Shown one piece after another: positions 32,907-41,258 of a stretch of DNA of 50,920 bases (the first letter of the stretch is position 1; each line of letters begins with the position of its first letter). This stretch comes from Billgrantia gudaonensis (GTDB lineage: Bacteria; Pseudomonadota; Gammaproteobacteria; Pseudomonadales; Halomonadaceae). The notes under the pieces were generated by a model that was not told the origin of the DNA, made no database searches, and was given only the letters and a program-made list of their open reading frames with translations. The position numbers and the translations under genes are program-made. The DNA is taken from NCBI RefSeq assembly GCF_900100195.1, contig NZ_FNES01000022.1:1-50920 (forward strand). Direction: 5' to 3'.

Positions 32907-32917
32907 TGGTCAGACCA
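32907..32917. promoter_or_regulatory. FadR-type operator TGGTCAGACCA
   Basis: Perfect 11 bp palindrome around a central A, 44 bp upstream of the regulator's start codon. It matches the TGGTC-N-GACCA consensus known for many FCD-subfamily GntR repressors. Inferred to control the whole operon from 32863 to 27411. Confidence 0.75.
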
Positions 32918-33017
32918 CGTAATGCGTTTCAAGCTAGCCAGCCATCGAGACCGAGTCAAGACTTTTCTTGCAAGCGTGGCAGAGTCACCGTCGACGCCGG
33001 GCGTGCCGCAGCGATCG

Positions 33018-33926
33018 TCAATCGCTGCTGCGGCCCCACACGCCGGCCAGCACCTCCAGGGCTTCGGCGATGACGGGTTCTTCGCTGCGGCTGCGTTGCC
33101 ACACGAAGCACAGCGCACAGGGTAGGCGCACGCCTTCGGCGACGGTCAGGCCGCGCTCCTGGCGTTCGGCCATGGCGAGGGCGTCGCGCGCCAGACTGAG
33201 GCCCACGCCGGCACGCACCAGGTCGAGCATGCAGGCTTCCTGGTCCACCTGGGCGACGCCGTGGGGCGTGAGACCCAGCGGGTCGAGGGCGCCGTGCAGC
33301 AGCCGGTGGTGGGCGGAATCGGCAGGCGTGACGATCCACGGCAGGGCGGCGAGGCGGGGCCAATCGGCGCTACCCAGGCGATGGGTCCAACCCGGTGGGG
33401 CGATGACGTGGTAGTCGAAGTGGGTCAGCTCGCGATGAGCGATTTCCGTGCCCGCTTCGCCCGGCCCCTCGCCGGGCGGTGCCAGATAGAAGCCTACATC
33501 GAGCTCATTGCGACGCAGACGTTCGAGAACGCTGCCACTCATGCCGTGGGAGAGCTCGGTCTCGAGCTGCGGTGCGCGAGCCACCAGGCCGCGCAGAAAG
33601 GCGCCCAGACGGATGAATTCAGGATCGACGATGGTGCCGATGCGCAGGCGCCCGCGCAGGGTACGGTGCAAGGCCCGGGCATTGGACTCGAATGCCGCCA
33701 CGGCAGCCAGCGCCTTCTCGGCGGCGGGCAGCAGGGCCAGACCGTCGGAGGTGAGTGCGAGCCCCTGAGGACGGCGGCGAAACAGTGCCAACCCCAGGTT
33801 TCCCTGCAGCTGCTTGAGCTTGAGGCTGACCGCCGGCTGGGTCAGGTGCAGGCGTTCGGCGGCGCGGGAGACGCTACCTTCGTGGGCGACGGTGACGAAA
33901 GCGCGCAGGGTTTGCAGATCGTGCAT
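33018..33926 (-). CDS. LysR-family transcriptional regulator
   Basis: 302 residues. The N-terminal winged helix (1-60) contains EGSVSRAAERLHLTQPAVSLKLKQL; the effector domain follows with RLRIGTIVDPEF, ELDVGFYLAPP and VRAGVGLSLARDAL. It is divergent from mmsA, with 163 bp between the start codons, and most likely regulates mmsA and perhaps the GMC gene. High G+C, unlike the operon on its other side. Confidence 0.92.
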   Translation of the reverse strand: MHDLQTLRAFVTVAHEGSVSRAAERLHLTQPAVSLKLKQLQGNLGLALFRRRPQGLALTSDGLALLPAAEKALAAVAAFESNARALHRTLRGRLRIGTIVDPEFIRLGAFLRGLVARAPQLETELSHGMSGSVLERLRRNELDVGFYLAPPGEGPGEAGTEIAHRELTHFDYHVIAPPGWTHRLGSADWPRLAALPWIVTPADSAHHRLLHGALDPLGLTPHGVAQVDQEACMLDLVRAGVGLSLARDALAMAERQERGLTVAEGVRLPCALCFVWQRSRSEEPVIAEALEVLAGVWGRSSD

Positions 33927-33963
33927 GGGGGTGGCTGGTCGGTAAGGATGGGAGAGCGCGTGA

Positions 33964-34039
33964 TGCCATATGATATCAGTAAATTTTATATCGTGATTTT
34001 GGATTTCTCAATTGCTTCGACGTCCGAGCACGCTAGGCT
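33964..34039. promoter_or_regulatory. AT-rich divergent promoter region between lysR and mmsA
   Basis: An abruptly AT-rich patch of about 50 bp contains TGATATCA and several ATAT/TTAT steps arranged with rough dyad symmetry, as expected for a LysR-type binding region. A weak sigma-70-like promoter toward mmsA follows: TTGCTT at 34012-34017, 16 bp, TAGGCT at 34034-34039. Box boundaries are tentative. Confidence 0.4.
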
Positions 34040-34089
34040 AGGGCGATAACGTCAAGTCTTCCCATGACGAGCGATACAGGAAACCAACA

Positions 34090-35595
34090 GTGAACACGAT
34101 TTCTCATTATATCAATGGTCAACCCGCGGTCGGTGAATCCGGCCGCACCCAAGAGGTCTTCAACCCCGCCACCGGGAGCGTTTCCGGCCGGGTGGCGCTC
34201 GCCTCGCGCGGCGATGTCGATACCGCCGTGGCGGCAGCACAGGCTGCCTTTCCGGCCTGGGCCGACACTCCGCCGATTCGCCGCGCCCGGGTGCTGTTCA
34301 AGTTCCTGGAGCTCCTCAATTCCCACAAGGACGAGCTGGCCGAGGCGATTACCCGCGAGCACGGCAAGGTGTTCACCGACGCCCAGGGCGAGGTGGCACG
34401 CGGCATCGACATCGTCGAGTTCGCCTGCGGCGTGCCCCAACTGCTCAAGGGCGACTACACCGAGCAGGTGAGCAGCGGCATCGACAACTGGACGATGCGC
34501 CAGCCGCTCGGCGTGGTGGCCGGCATCACGCCCTTCAACTTCCCGGCCATGGTGCCGATGTGGATGTTCCCCGTGGCCATCGCTACCGGCAACACTTTCA
34601 TCCTCAAGCCGAGCCCCATCGACCCCAGCGCCTCGCTGCTGATCGCCGAGTTGCTCGAGCGAGCCGGGCTGCCGGAAGGCGTGTTCAACGTGGTGCAGGG
34701 CGACAAGGAGAGCGTCGAGGCGCTGATCGAGCATCCCGACGTCCAGGCGCTCTCGTTCGTCGGCTCCACGCCCATCGCCAACCTGATCTACGAGCGTGGG
34801 GCGCATCACGGCAAGCGCGTTCAGGCCCTCGGCGGTGCCAAGAACCACATGGTGGTGATGCCCGATGCCAACCTCGACAAGGCCGTGGATGCCCTGATCG
34901 GCGCCGCCTACGGCAGTGCCGGCGAGCGCTGCATGGCGATCAGCGTGGCGGTGCTGGTGGGCGACGTGGCCGACGAGCTCGTGCCGCGGCTGGCCGAGCG
35001 TGCCCGTACGCTGAAGGTCAAGAACGGGATGGAGCCCGACGCCGAGATGGGGCCCATCGTCACCGCCCAGGCGCACCAGCGTATCACCGGCTACATCGAC
35101 AAGGGCGTGGAAGAAGGCGCCGAGCTGGTGGTCGACGGCCGCGATTTCGACGCCACCACCACCGGCGAGGGCTGCGCCGAGGGCTTCTGGATGGGCGGCA
35201 CCTTGTTCGACCACGTCACTCCGGAGATGACCGTCTATAAAGAGGAGATCTTCGGCCCGGTGCTGGTCTGCGTGCGGGTGCCGGACGTGGCCACCGCCAT
35301 CCAGCTGATCAACGATCACGAGTTCGGCAACGGGGTGAGCTGCTTCACCGAGAGCGGCAGCGTGGCTCGCGAGTTCGGCCGGCGTATCCAAGTGGGCATG
35401 GTGGGCATCAACGTGCCGATTCCGGTGCCCATGGCCTGGCACGGCTTCGGCGGCTGGAAGCGCTCGCTGTTCGGCGACACCCACGCCTACGGTGAGGAGG
35501 GCGTGCGCTTTTACACCAAGCAGAAGTCGATCATGCAGCGCTGGTCCGACTCCATCAATGCGGGTGCCGAGTTCGCCATGCCGACCCATAAGTAG
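34090..35595 (+). CDS. mmsA: CoA-acylating methylmalonate-semialdehyde dehydrogenase
   Basis: 501-residue aldehyde dehydrogenase that oxidises methylmalonate or malonate semialdehyde to propionyl- or acetyl-CoA. Catalytic Cys281 is in [10 protein letters not shown] and Asn150 in [10 protein letters not shown]. Where ordinary aldehyde dehydrogenases have the general-base Glu in ELGGK, this has [15 protein letters not shown], the pattern of the CoA-dependent MmsA group. GTG at 34090 with AGGA upstream. Usually in valine, beta-alanine or inositol breakdown; here it pairs with a LysR regulator and a GMC oxidoreductase. Confidence 0.93.
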   Translation: MNTISHYINGQPAVGESGRTQEVFNPATGSVSGRVALASRGDVDTAVAAAQAAFPAWADTPPIRRARVLFKFLELLNSHKDELAEAITREHGKVFTDAQGEVARGIDIVEFACGVPQLLKGDYTEQVSSGIDNWTMRQPLGVVAGITPFNFPAMVPMWMFPVAIATGNTFILKPSPIDPSASLLIAELLERAGLPEGVFNVVQGDKESVEALIEHPDVQALSFVGSTPIANLIYERGAHHGKRVQALGGAKNHMVVMPDANLDKAVDALIGAAYGSAGERCMAISVAVLVGDVADELVPRLAERARTLKVKNGMEPDAEMGPIVTAQAHQRITGYIDKGVEEGAELVVDGRDFDATTTGEGCAEGFWMGGTLFDHVTPEMTVYKEEIFGPVLVCVRVPDVATAIQLINDHEFGNGVSCFTESGSVAREFGRRIQVGMVGINVPIPVPMAWHGFGGWKRSLFGDTHAYGEEGVRFYTKQKSIMQRWSDSINAGAEFAMPTHK

Positions 35596-35624
35596 GAAAA
35601 GCCACTTCGCCCCAGCGAGAGGCG

Positions 35625-35719
35625 CCGGGGACAGCTTGTAGAGGGGGGCCGATGCCAGGGATGGCATCGGTAGCGCCCAGGGAAGGGTTCACAGCGCCCC
35701 CTCGGAAAGCTGTCGCCGG
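35625..35719. repeat. REP-like intergenic structured element
   Basis: 95 bp of nested inverted repeats filling most of the mmsA-GMC gap. Outer arms CCGGGGACAGCTT and AAGCTGTCGCCGG pair with one mismatch. Inside them GAGGGGG pairs with CCCCCTC, and a perfect 9 bp hairpin (CCGATGCCA / TGGCATCGG) stands at 35649-35670. There is no open reading frame of note. The form is that of a dispersed REP/BIME-type element; no second copy is in this window. Confidence 0.6.
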
Positions 35720-35755
35720 AATAGCCTCGAGTGTCGCTGTCACCGAGACCACGCC

Positions 35756-37414
35756 ATGGCCGACAAGACTCAAGAATTCGACTACATCATCGTGGGTGCC
35801 GGCACCGCCGGCTGCCTACTGGCCAACCGCCTGAGCGCCGACCCCGCCAACCGGGTGCTGTTGATCGAGGCCGGCGGTCGCGACAACTACCACTGGATCC
35901 ACATTCCGGTGGGCTATCTCTACTGCATCGACAACCCGCGCACCGACTGGCGTTTTCGCACCGAGCCGGATGTCGGCCTCAATGGCCGCTCACTGATCTA
36001 CCCCCGCGGCAAGACCCTGGGCGGCTGCTCGAGCATCAACGGCATGCTCTACATTCGCGGCCAGGCCCGCGACTACGACCACTGGGCCGAACTCACCGGC
36101 GAGCCCGCCTGGCGCTGGGAGAACTGTCTGCCCGACTTCATGAAGCACGAAGACCACCAGCGTCTGGACGACGGCGGCGATGCCGACGCCGCCCACCGCG
36201 ACTATCACGGTCACGGCGGCGAGTGGCGAGTGGAGAAGCAGCGCCTCAAGTGGCAGGTGCTCGACGACTTCGCCACCGCCGCCGTGGAAGCGGGCATTCC
36301 GCGCACCCGCGACTTCAACCGCGGCGACAACGAAGGGGTCGACTACTTCGAGGTCAACCAGCGCAGCGGCTTTCGCTGGAACACCTCGAAGGCCTTTCTG
36401 CGTGGGGTCGAAGCACGCGGCAACCTCACCCTGTGGCATTCCTCCCAGGTCGAGACGCTCACCTTCGAGACAGGGTCGGGAGGCGAGCCGCGCTGTACGG
36501 GCGTGAAGGTCACGCGCGCGGGCCAGGGTGGGGTAAGTGCCCGAGCCGCCCGCGAGGTGATCCTCTCCGCCGGAGCCATCGGCTCGCCGCAGCTGTTGCA
36601 GCTCTCCGGCATCGGGCCGGCCGAGCTGCTGGCCGAGCACGACATCCCGCCGGTGGCCGAGCTTGCCGGCGTCGGCGAGAATCTGCAGGACCATCTGCAG
36701 ATCCGCTCGGTATACAAGGTCAAGGGGGCCAAGACGCTCAACACCCTGGCCAACTCGCTGGTCGGCAAGGCCAAGATCGGCCTGGAATACGTCCTGAAGC
36801 GTTCAGGGCCGATGAGCATGGCGCCTTCCCAGCTGTGCGCCTTCACCCGCAGTAGCGAAGCGTTCGAGCACCCCAACATCGAGTACCACGTCCAGCCGCT
36901 GAGCCTGCCGGCCTTCGGCCAGCCGCTGCACGACTTCCCGGCGATCACCGCCAGCGTGTGCAACCTCAACCCCACCAGCCGCGGCACGGTGCGCATCAAG
37001 AGTCGCGACCCGCGCCAGGCGCCGGCCATCGTGCCCAACTATCTGAGTACCCCCGAGGATCGCCAGGTGGCGGCGGATTCGCTGCGCGTCACCCGGCGTA
37101 TCGCCGAGCAGCCCGCCTTCGCCAGGTACCAGCCGGAGGAGTTCAAGCCGGGCCTCGAGTACCAGACGGACGACGAGCTGGCGCGTCTGGCCGGCGACAT
37201 CGGCACCACCATCTTCCATCCGGTGGGTACGACGAAGATGGGGCGCGACGACGACCCTCTGGCGGTGGTCGACCCGCACCTCCGGGTGCGTGGGGTGGCC
37301 GGGCTGCGCGTGGTCGACGCCGGGATCATGCCCACCATCACCAGCGGCAACACCAATTCGCCGACGCTGATGATCGCCGAGAAGGCGGCGGGCTGGATCC
37401 TGGCCGGCGAATGA
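35756..37414 (+). CDS. GMC-family FAD oxidoreductase (choline/alcohol dehydrogenase-like)
   Basis: 552 residues. The FAD dinucleotide-binding motif VGAGTAGCLLANRL is near residue 14, GMC signature 1 is GKTLGGCSSINGMLYIRG, and the active-site pair lies in FHPVGTTKMG (His) and NTNSPTLMIAEKA (Asn). It oxidises an alcohol to an aldehyde with a flavin. BetA-like by fold, but no betB or betI gene is nearby. Next to MmsA it could form the semialdehyde that MmsA converts to an acyl-CoA. Confidence 0.9.
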   Translation: MADKTQEFDYIIVGAGTAGCLLANRLSADPANRVLLIEAGGRDNYHWIHIPVGYLYCIDNPRTDWRFRTEPDVGLNGRSLIYPRGKTLGGCSSINGMLYIRGQARDYDHWAELTGEPAWRWENCLPDFMKHEDHQRLDDGGDADAAHRDYHGHGGEWRVEKQRLKWQVLDDFATAAVEAGIPRTRDFNRGDNEGVDYFEVNQRSGFRWNTSKAFLRGVEARGNLTLWHSSQVETLTFETGSGGEPRCTGVKVTRAGQGGVSARAAREVILSAGAIGSPQLLQLSGIGPAELLAEHDIPPVAELAGVGENLQDHLQIRSVYKVKGAKTLNTLANSLVGKAKIGLEYVLKRSGPMSMAPSQLCAFTRSSEAFEHPNIEYHVQPLSLPAFGQPLHDFPAITASVCNLNPTSRGTVRIKSRDPRQAPAIVPNYLSTPEDRQVAADSLRVTRRIAEQPAFARYQPEEFKPGLEYQTDDELARLAGDIGTTIFHPVGTTKMGRDDDPLAVVDPHLRVRGVAGLRVVDAGIMPTITSGNTNSPTLMIAEKAAGWILAGE

Positions 37415-37466
37415 GGGGTGTCGCGACCGGCAGAGTCATTATTTCGTCATCGGGCGCAAATAGTGT

Positions 37467-37495
37467 TTGACCTGAGCCCGACAAGGGCGCATGCT
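37467..37495 (+). promoter_or_regulatory. Candidate promoter of the cold-shock gene
   Basis: TTGACC at 37467-37472 is a good -35 box; 17 bp later the -10 position reads CATGCT, a poor match. It would give a leader of roughly 140 nucleotides. Long structured leaders are usual for cspA-type genes. Tentative. Confidence 0.3.
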
Positions 37496-37638
37496 GAACG
37501 CAGTTGGTTGGCAAGTGGAACATCGCAAGTGGTCATCGAAACGCTCATGGCGTCGATTTCCCGGTGAAAGTTTCTTGTTTTACCCACTGCAACTCGGGTA
37601 TTTCCCGGCAAATCAAACGCTATTCGAGGAATTCGATC

Positions 37639-37845
37639 ATGGCTACCGGTACCGTCAAGTGGTTCAACGACACCAAGGGCTTCGGCTTCATCTCTCCGGA
37701 CGAGAGCGGCGACGACCTGTTCGCGCACTTCTCCGAGATTCAGGCCGAAGGCTTCAAGTCCCTGCAGGACGGCCAGAAGGTCTCCTTCGACGTCACCCAG
37801 GGCAAGAAAGGCCTGCAGGCGTCCAACATCAAGGTCATCGGCTGA
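37639..37845 (+). CDS. Cold-shock protein, CspA family
   Basis: 68-residue single cold-shock domain. [19 protein letters not shown] contains the RNP1 motif KGFGFI, and DLFAHFSEI is the RNP2 region. It binds single-stranded RNA and DNA and acts as an RNA chaperone. GAGGA ribosome site eight bases before the ATG. A long leader upstream and a strong terminator downstream make it monocistronic. Whether it responds to cold cannot be told from sequence. Confidence 0.95.
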   Translation: MATGTVKWFNDTKGFGFISPDESGDDLFAHFSEIQAEGFKSLQDGQKVSFDVTQGKKGLQASNIKVIG

Positions 37846-37882
37846 ACGCCCTTTGATCTGATGCGATTGCCTTGGCAGTCGG

Positions 37883-37910
37883 AAAAAGGCCCGCGAAAGC
37901 GGGCCTTTTT
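37883..37910 (+). terminator. Intrinsic terminator after the cold-shock gene
   Basis: AAAAAGGCCCGC, GAAA tetraloop, GCGGGCCTTTTT: a perfect 12 bp stem ending in a U-tract. It is 38 bp after the stop codon. Confidence 0.92.
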
Positions 37911-38002
37911 GCGTTCGGAGGGCGGAGCCATGCATGGCATGGTCGCCGCGTTCGGACGATTGCGGTAGGGTGACGGCTTTCCCGCGACTGCGAGACGTCA
38001 TC

Positions 38003-38671
38003 ATGAGCCAACACGATGAGCTGATCATCGAACCCCGAAACGGCAGTCCTGCCGACGCCTGCGTATTCATTCTTCACGGCCTGGGCGCCGACGGCCACGA
38101 TTTCGAACCGCTGGTACCGGCTCTCGAGCTGCCCCGCGACGCCAGCGTACGCTTCATTCTGCCTCATGCACCGCGCCTGCCAGTGACCATCAACGGTGGC
38201 ATGGTGATGCCGGCGTGGTACGACATTCTCGAAATGAGCCTCGACCGCCGCGTCGACGAGCCGCAGCTGCGCGAATCCGCCGCGCGCATCCAGGAACTCG
38301 TGCGCGAGCAGATGACCCACGGCATCGACAGCCGGCGCATCATCCTGGCCGGCTTCTCCCAAGGTGGCGCGGTGGCCTACGAGGCGGCGCTCTCCTTCGA
38401 GGAACCGCTGGGCGGCCTGCTGGCGATGTCCACCTACTTCGCCACCGCCGACTCCATCCAGCTCGCCGAAGCCAACCGCGAACTGCCCATCGAGGTGCAC
38501 CACGGCAGCTTCGACCCGGTGGTGCCCGAGGCACTGGGCAAAGCCGGCTACGAGAAGGTGAAGGCCCTGGGGCATCCGGCCACCTATCGCCAGTATCCCA
38601 TGGCCCATGCCGTTTGCCCGCAGCAAGTAGCCGACATCGGGCGGTGGCTCTCCGAACGCTTGGAACGCTAA
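38003..38671 (+). CDS. Carboxylesterase / phospholipase family alpha-beta hydrolase
   Basis: 222 residues of the small esterase group (Pseudomonas EstB-like). Nucleophile Ser119 is in AGFSQGGA, the acid Asp in GSFDPVVP and the His in YPMAHAV. An oxyanion motif HGLGADGHDF is near residue 25. It probably hydrolyses short-chain or lysophospholipid esters in the cytoplasm. The start ATG at 38003 is preferred to a longer frame beginning at 37934. It is followed by the prenyltransferase gene after four bases. Confidence 0.9.
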   Translation: MSQHDELIIEPRNGSPADACVFILHGLGADGHDFEPLVPALELPRDASVRFILPHAPRLPVTINGGMVMPAWYDILEMSLDRRVDEPQLRESAARIQELVREQMTHGIDSRRIILAGFSQGGAVAYEAALSFEEPLGGLLAMSTYFATADSIQLAEANRELPIEVHHGSFDPVVPEALGKAGYEKVKALGHPATYRQYPMAHAVCPQQVADIGRWLSERLER

Positions 38672-38675
38672 GGCC

Positions 38676-39602
38676 TTGGCCAGCCGGTTGAGGCGTCACC
38701 TGGTCGCCTGCTGGCGCTGCGCGCGGCCGCCTTTCCTGGTGCTCGCGCCGCTGTGCGTCGGCCTGGCGGTGACCGCCGCCTGGGTCGACGGCCACGCTCC
38801 GGGCGCAGGGGACATCGGCTGGGTGCTGCTGGCGGCGCTGCTGGCCCATGCGGCGGTGAACCTCTTCAACGAACACCATGACTTCGCGAGCGGCCTGGAC
38901 CGGCAGACCCGGCGCACGCCCTTCTCCGGCGGTAGCGGTACGCTGATCGAGCGGCCCGAAGCCGCCAATGCCGTTCTTCTGGCAGCACGTCTCTGCCTGG
39001 CAGCGGTAGTGACCATCGGTGCCTGGTTCGCGTGGCGCATTGGTCCGGTCATGCTGTCGTATGGCCTCTTCGGAGTGGGGTTGGTGTTGGCCTATACCGG
39101 CTGGCTGACTCGCCGCCCCTGGCTCTGCCTGCTGGCGCCCGGCGTCGGTTTCGGTACCCTGATGGTGGTGGGCGCTTACCAGGCGCTGACCGGCAGCGTT
39201 TCGACCACCGCGCTGGCCGCTTCCGTACCACCCACTCTGCTGGCGAGTGCCTTGCTGCTGGCCAACCAGTTGCCGGACATCGAGGCCGACCGCAGCGTCG
39301 GTCGCTATCATCTGGCCATCTCCCTGGGAGCGACGCATGCGGCACGCTGGGTGGCGGTCCTGGTGCTGGCCGCATTCGCGTCGATAGCGCCGTGCGTTGC
39401 CGCCGGGTGGCTGCCGGTCGAAGCCTGGCTGATGTGGCTCGTGCTGCCCGCCGCGCTGTGGCTGGCATGGCGGTTGTGGCGGTTGCCGCCGCGCGCTGAA
39501 GCAGGTGACGTCTCGCTGCTCGCTCCGCTGCTGGGACTCAAGGTGGCCGTGTTGCTGACGAGTCTGGCGCTGCTCAATCTGGGACTCGGCCTCGCAGCCT
39601 GA
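38676..39602 (+). CDS. UbiA-superfamily prenyltransferase (MenA-like)
   Basis: 308-residue membrane protein with about eight helices. The two Asp-rich motifs are NLFNEHHDFASGLD (about residue 63) and NQLPDIEADRSVGR (about residue 197), which bind the prenyl diphosphate through magnesium. The layout is that of 1,4-dihydroxy-2-naphthoate prenyltransferases, but the acceptor is unknown. The start is uncertain: a TTG at 38676 gives the longest protein, and no clear ribosome site is visible because the gene follows the esterase closely. Confidence 0.82.
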   Translation: MASRLRRHLVACWRCARPPFLVLAPLCVGLAVTAAWVDGHAPGAGDIGWVLLAALLAHAAVNLFNEHHDFASGLDRQTRRTPFSGGSGTLIERPEAANAVLLAARLCLAAVVTIGAWFAWRIGPVMLSYGLFGVGLVLAYTGWLTRRPWLCLLAPGVGFGTLMVVGAYQALTGSVSTTALAASVPPTLLASALLLANQLPDIEADRSVGRYHLAISLGATHAARWVAVLVLAAFASIAPCVAAGWLPVEAWLMWLVLPAALWLAWRLWRLPPRAEAGDVSLLAPLLGLKVAVLLTSLALLNLGLGLAA

Positions 39603-39689
39603 ACGCGTCCAAGGTCGCCTCGACAGCGGGGCGATGGCGGGGCAGGATGAAGCATCCTTCGTCATCCATCGCCTGTCAGGATCGCCAAC

Positions 39690-40892
39690 ATGAGTGAGTC
39701 GCCCTTTGCCAACCTGCCCGATGCCCAGGGGTTCTTCGGTCGTTTCGGGGGTCAGCACATTCCGCCCGAGCTCAAGCGGATCATGGACGAGATCGATGCC
39801 GCCTACGAGGAGATCCGCGTCCGCGAGGATTTCCAGACCGAGCTGGCCGATCTGTTCGCCGACTACGTGGGCCGGCCCAGCCCGATCTTCCACGCTCGCC
39901 GGCTCTCCGAAAAGCTCGGCGGCGCGCAGATCCACCTCAAGCGCGAAGACCTCAACCACACCGGGGCGCACAAGATAAACCACTGCCTGGGCGAGGCGCT
40001 GCTCGCCAAGTTCATGGGCAAGACCAAGGTGATCGCCGAGACCGGTGCCGGCCAGCACGGCGTCGCTCTGGCCACCGCCTGCGCCCTGGTGGGCATTCCC
40101 TGCGAGATCCACATGGGGCAGGTGGACATCGAGAAAGAGCATCCCAACGTCACCAAGATGAAGATCCTGGGGGCGACGCTCATTCCGGTGACCCGCGGCA
40201 CCGCCACCCTCAAGGACGCCGTGGACAGCGCCTTCGAGGAGTACCTGAAGGATCCGCAGCACTTCATCTACGCCATCGGCTCGGTGGTGGGTCCGCACCC
40301 CTTTCCCAAGATGGTGCGCGACTTCCAGTCGATCATCGGCCGCGAAGCGCGCAGCCAGTTCCTCGAGCGCCACGGCCGGCTGCCCGACCACGTGACCGCC
40401 TGCGTGGGCGGCGGCTCCAACGCCATCGGCATGTTCACCGCCTTTCTCGACGATGCGGACGTGCACCTGGTGGGCGTGGAGCCGGCCGGCGAGGGGCTCG
40501 ACACGCCGCGCCATTCGGCGACCCTGACGCTGGGCAGGCCCGGCGAGATCCACGGCATGGCGTGCTACGTGCTGGAGGACGAGGCCGGCAACCCGATGGC
40601 GGTGCACTCCATCGCCTCGGGGCTCGACTACCCCGGCGTGGGGCCGCAGCACAGCTACCTCAAGGAGAGCGGGCGGGTCGACTACGAGACGGCCACCGAC
40701 GCCGAGTGCCTGGACGCCTTCCTGACGCTCTCCCGCGTGGAGGGCATCATCCCTGCCCTGGAGAGCGCCCACGCCGTGGCCTGGGCGATGCGCGAGGCGC
40801 CCAGCCTGCCGGCCGACCGGCACATCCTGGTCAACCTCTCGGGGCGTGGCGACAAGGACGCCGATTACGTCGCCGACAAGCTGGGACTTTGA
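39690..40892 (+). CDS. trpB: Tryptophan synthase beta chain, stand-alone
   Basis: 400-residue PLP enzyme that joins indole and serine to make tryptophan. The PLP lysine is Lys95 in [21 protein letters not shown] and the phosphate loop GGGSNAIG are intact. The N-terminus [21 protein letters not shown] differs from the common FGGMYVP form of TrpB that pairs with TrpA. No trpA, trpF or other trp gene is adjacent; both neighbours are unrelated. It may be a second, TrpA-independent TrpB or the main enzyme displaced from its operon. Confidence 0.92.
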   Translation: MSESPFANLPDAQGFFGRFGGQHIPPELKRIMDEIDAAYEEIRVREDFQTELADLFADYVGRPSPIFHARRLSEKLGGAQIHLKREDLNHTGAHKINHCLGEALLAKFMGKTKVIAETGAGQHGVALATACALVGIPCEIHMGQVDIEKEHPNVTKMKILGATLIPVTRGTATLKDAVDSAFEEYLKDPQHFIYAIGSVVGPHPFPKMVRDFQSIIGREARSQFLERHGRLPDHVTACVGGGSNAIGMFTAFLDDADVHLVGVEPAGEGLDTPRHSATLTLGRPGEIHGMACYVLEDEAGNPMAVHSIASGLDYPGVGPQHSYLKESGRVDYETATDAECLDAFLTLSRVEGIIPALESAHAVAWAMREAPSLPADRHILVNLSGRGDKDADYVADKLGL

Positions 40893-40991
40893 GCCGAGGA
40901 TGGGGGCGCGACGTCGTGGCCTTGAGTCCGTTGTCGGGCACCCCAAGGTCTAACCTTGTCGATTCATTCGCCGCACGAGGAGAGAGTGACC

Positions 40992-41216
40992 ATGAACGAT
41001 CTGTCCGAGGAGTTGCGTCTGCCGGTGGCATGCCCGAGCTGCGGCAGCCATCTGTTTCGCGCCTCGCAGGTGCACAACCCCGACGACAAGGTGTTCTGCG
41101 CCTCCTGCAAGCGCTATCTGTGCCTCTACTCCGAAGCCAAGGAACTGCTGCGGCTGGGGCCGGGTGACGAGCGCGAAGCGCTGATCGAGCACGTCGTCAA
41201 CCGCCCGGCGAAGTGA
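40992..41216 (+). CDS. Small zinc-ribbon protein
   Basis: 74 residues. CPSCGSH (Cys14, Cys17) and CASCKRYLC (Cys36, Cys39) form a four-cysteine zinc ribbon, followed by a short acidic helix. The start is the ATG at 40992 after a GAGAGAG purine run; the frame is open from 40956. No known family is recognised. A TCTAACCT -10-like hexamer region lies 40 bp upstream. Confidence 0.75.
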   Translation: MNDLSEELRLPVACPSCGSHLFRASQVHNPDDKVFCASCKRYLCLYSEAKELLRLGPGDEREALIEHVVNRPAK

Positions 41217-41226
41217 CGAGGCGCCT

Positions 41227-41251
41227 TCCCGGGCGACGGAGCCGCCCGGGA
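41227..41251. terminator. Hairpin between convergent zinc-ribbon and phoH-type genes
   Basis: Perfect 9 bp stem TCCCGGGCG / CGCCCGGGA, seven-base loop, followed on the plus strand by AGCGGCTTTT. It lies 10 bp after the zinc-ribbon stop and just before the end of the convergent gene, where a bidirectional terminator is expected. Confidence 0.6.
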
Positions 41252-41258
41252 GCGGCTT

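Noticed and set aside
34033..35667. 544-codon minus-strand frame opposite mmsA
   Set aside because: Shadow of mmsA, which has all catalytic motifs. The translated shadow is compositionally biased (His, Gly, Ala, Leu).
38340..40946. 868-codon open frame on the minus strand across the esterase, prenyltransferase and trpB genes
   Set aside because: It covers three convincing plus-strand genes in antisense and has no family motif. It results from high GC at third codon positions.
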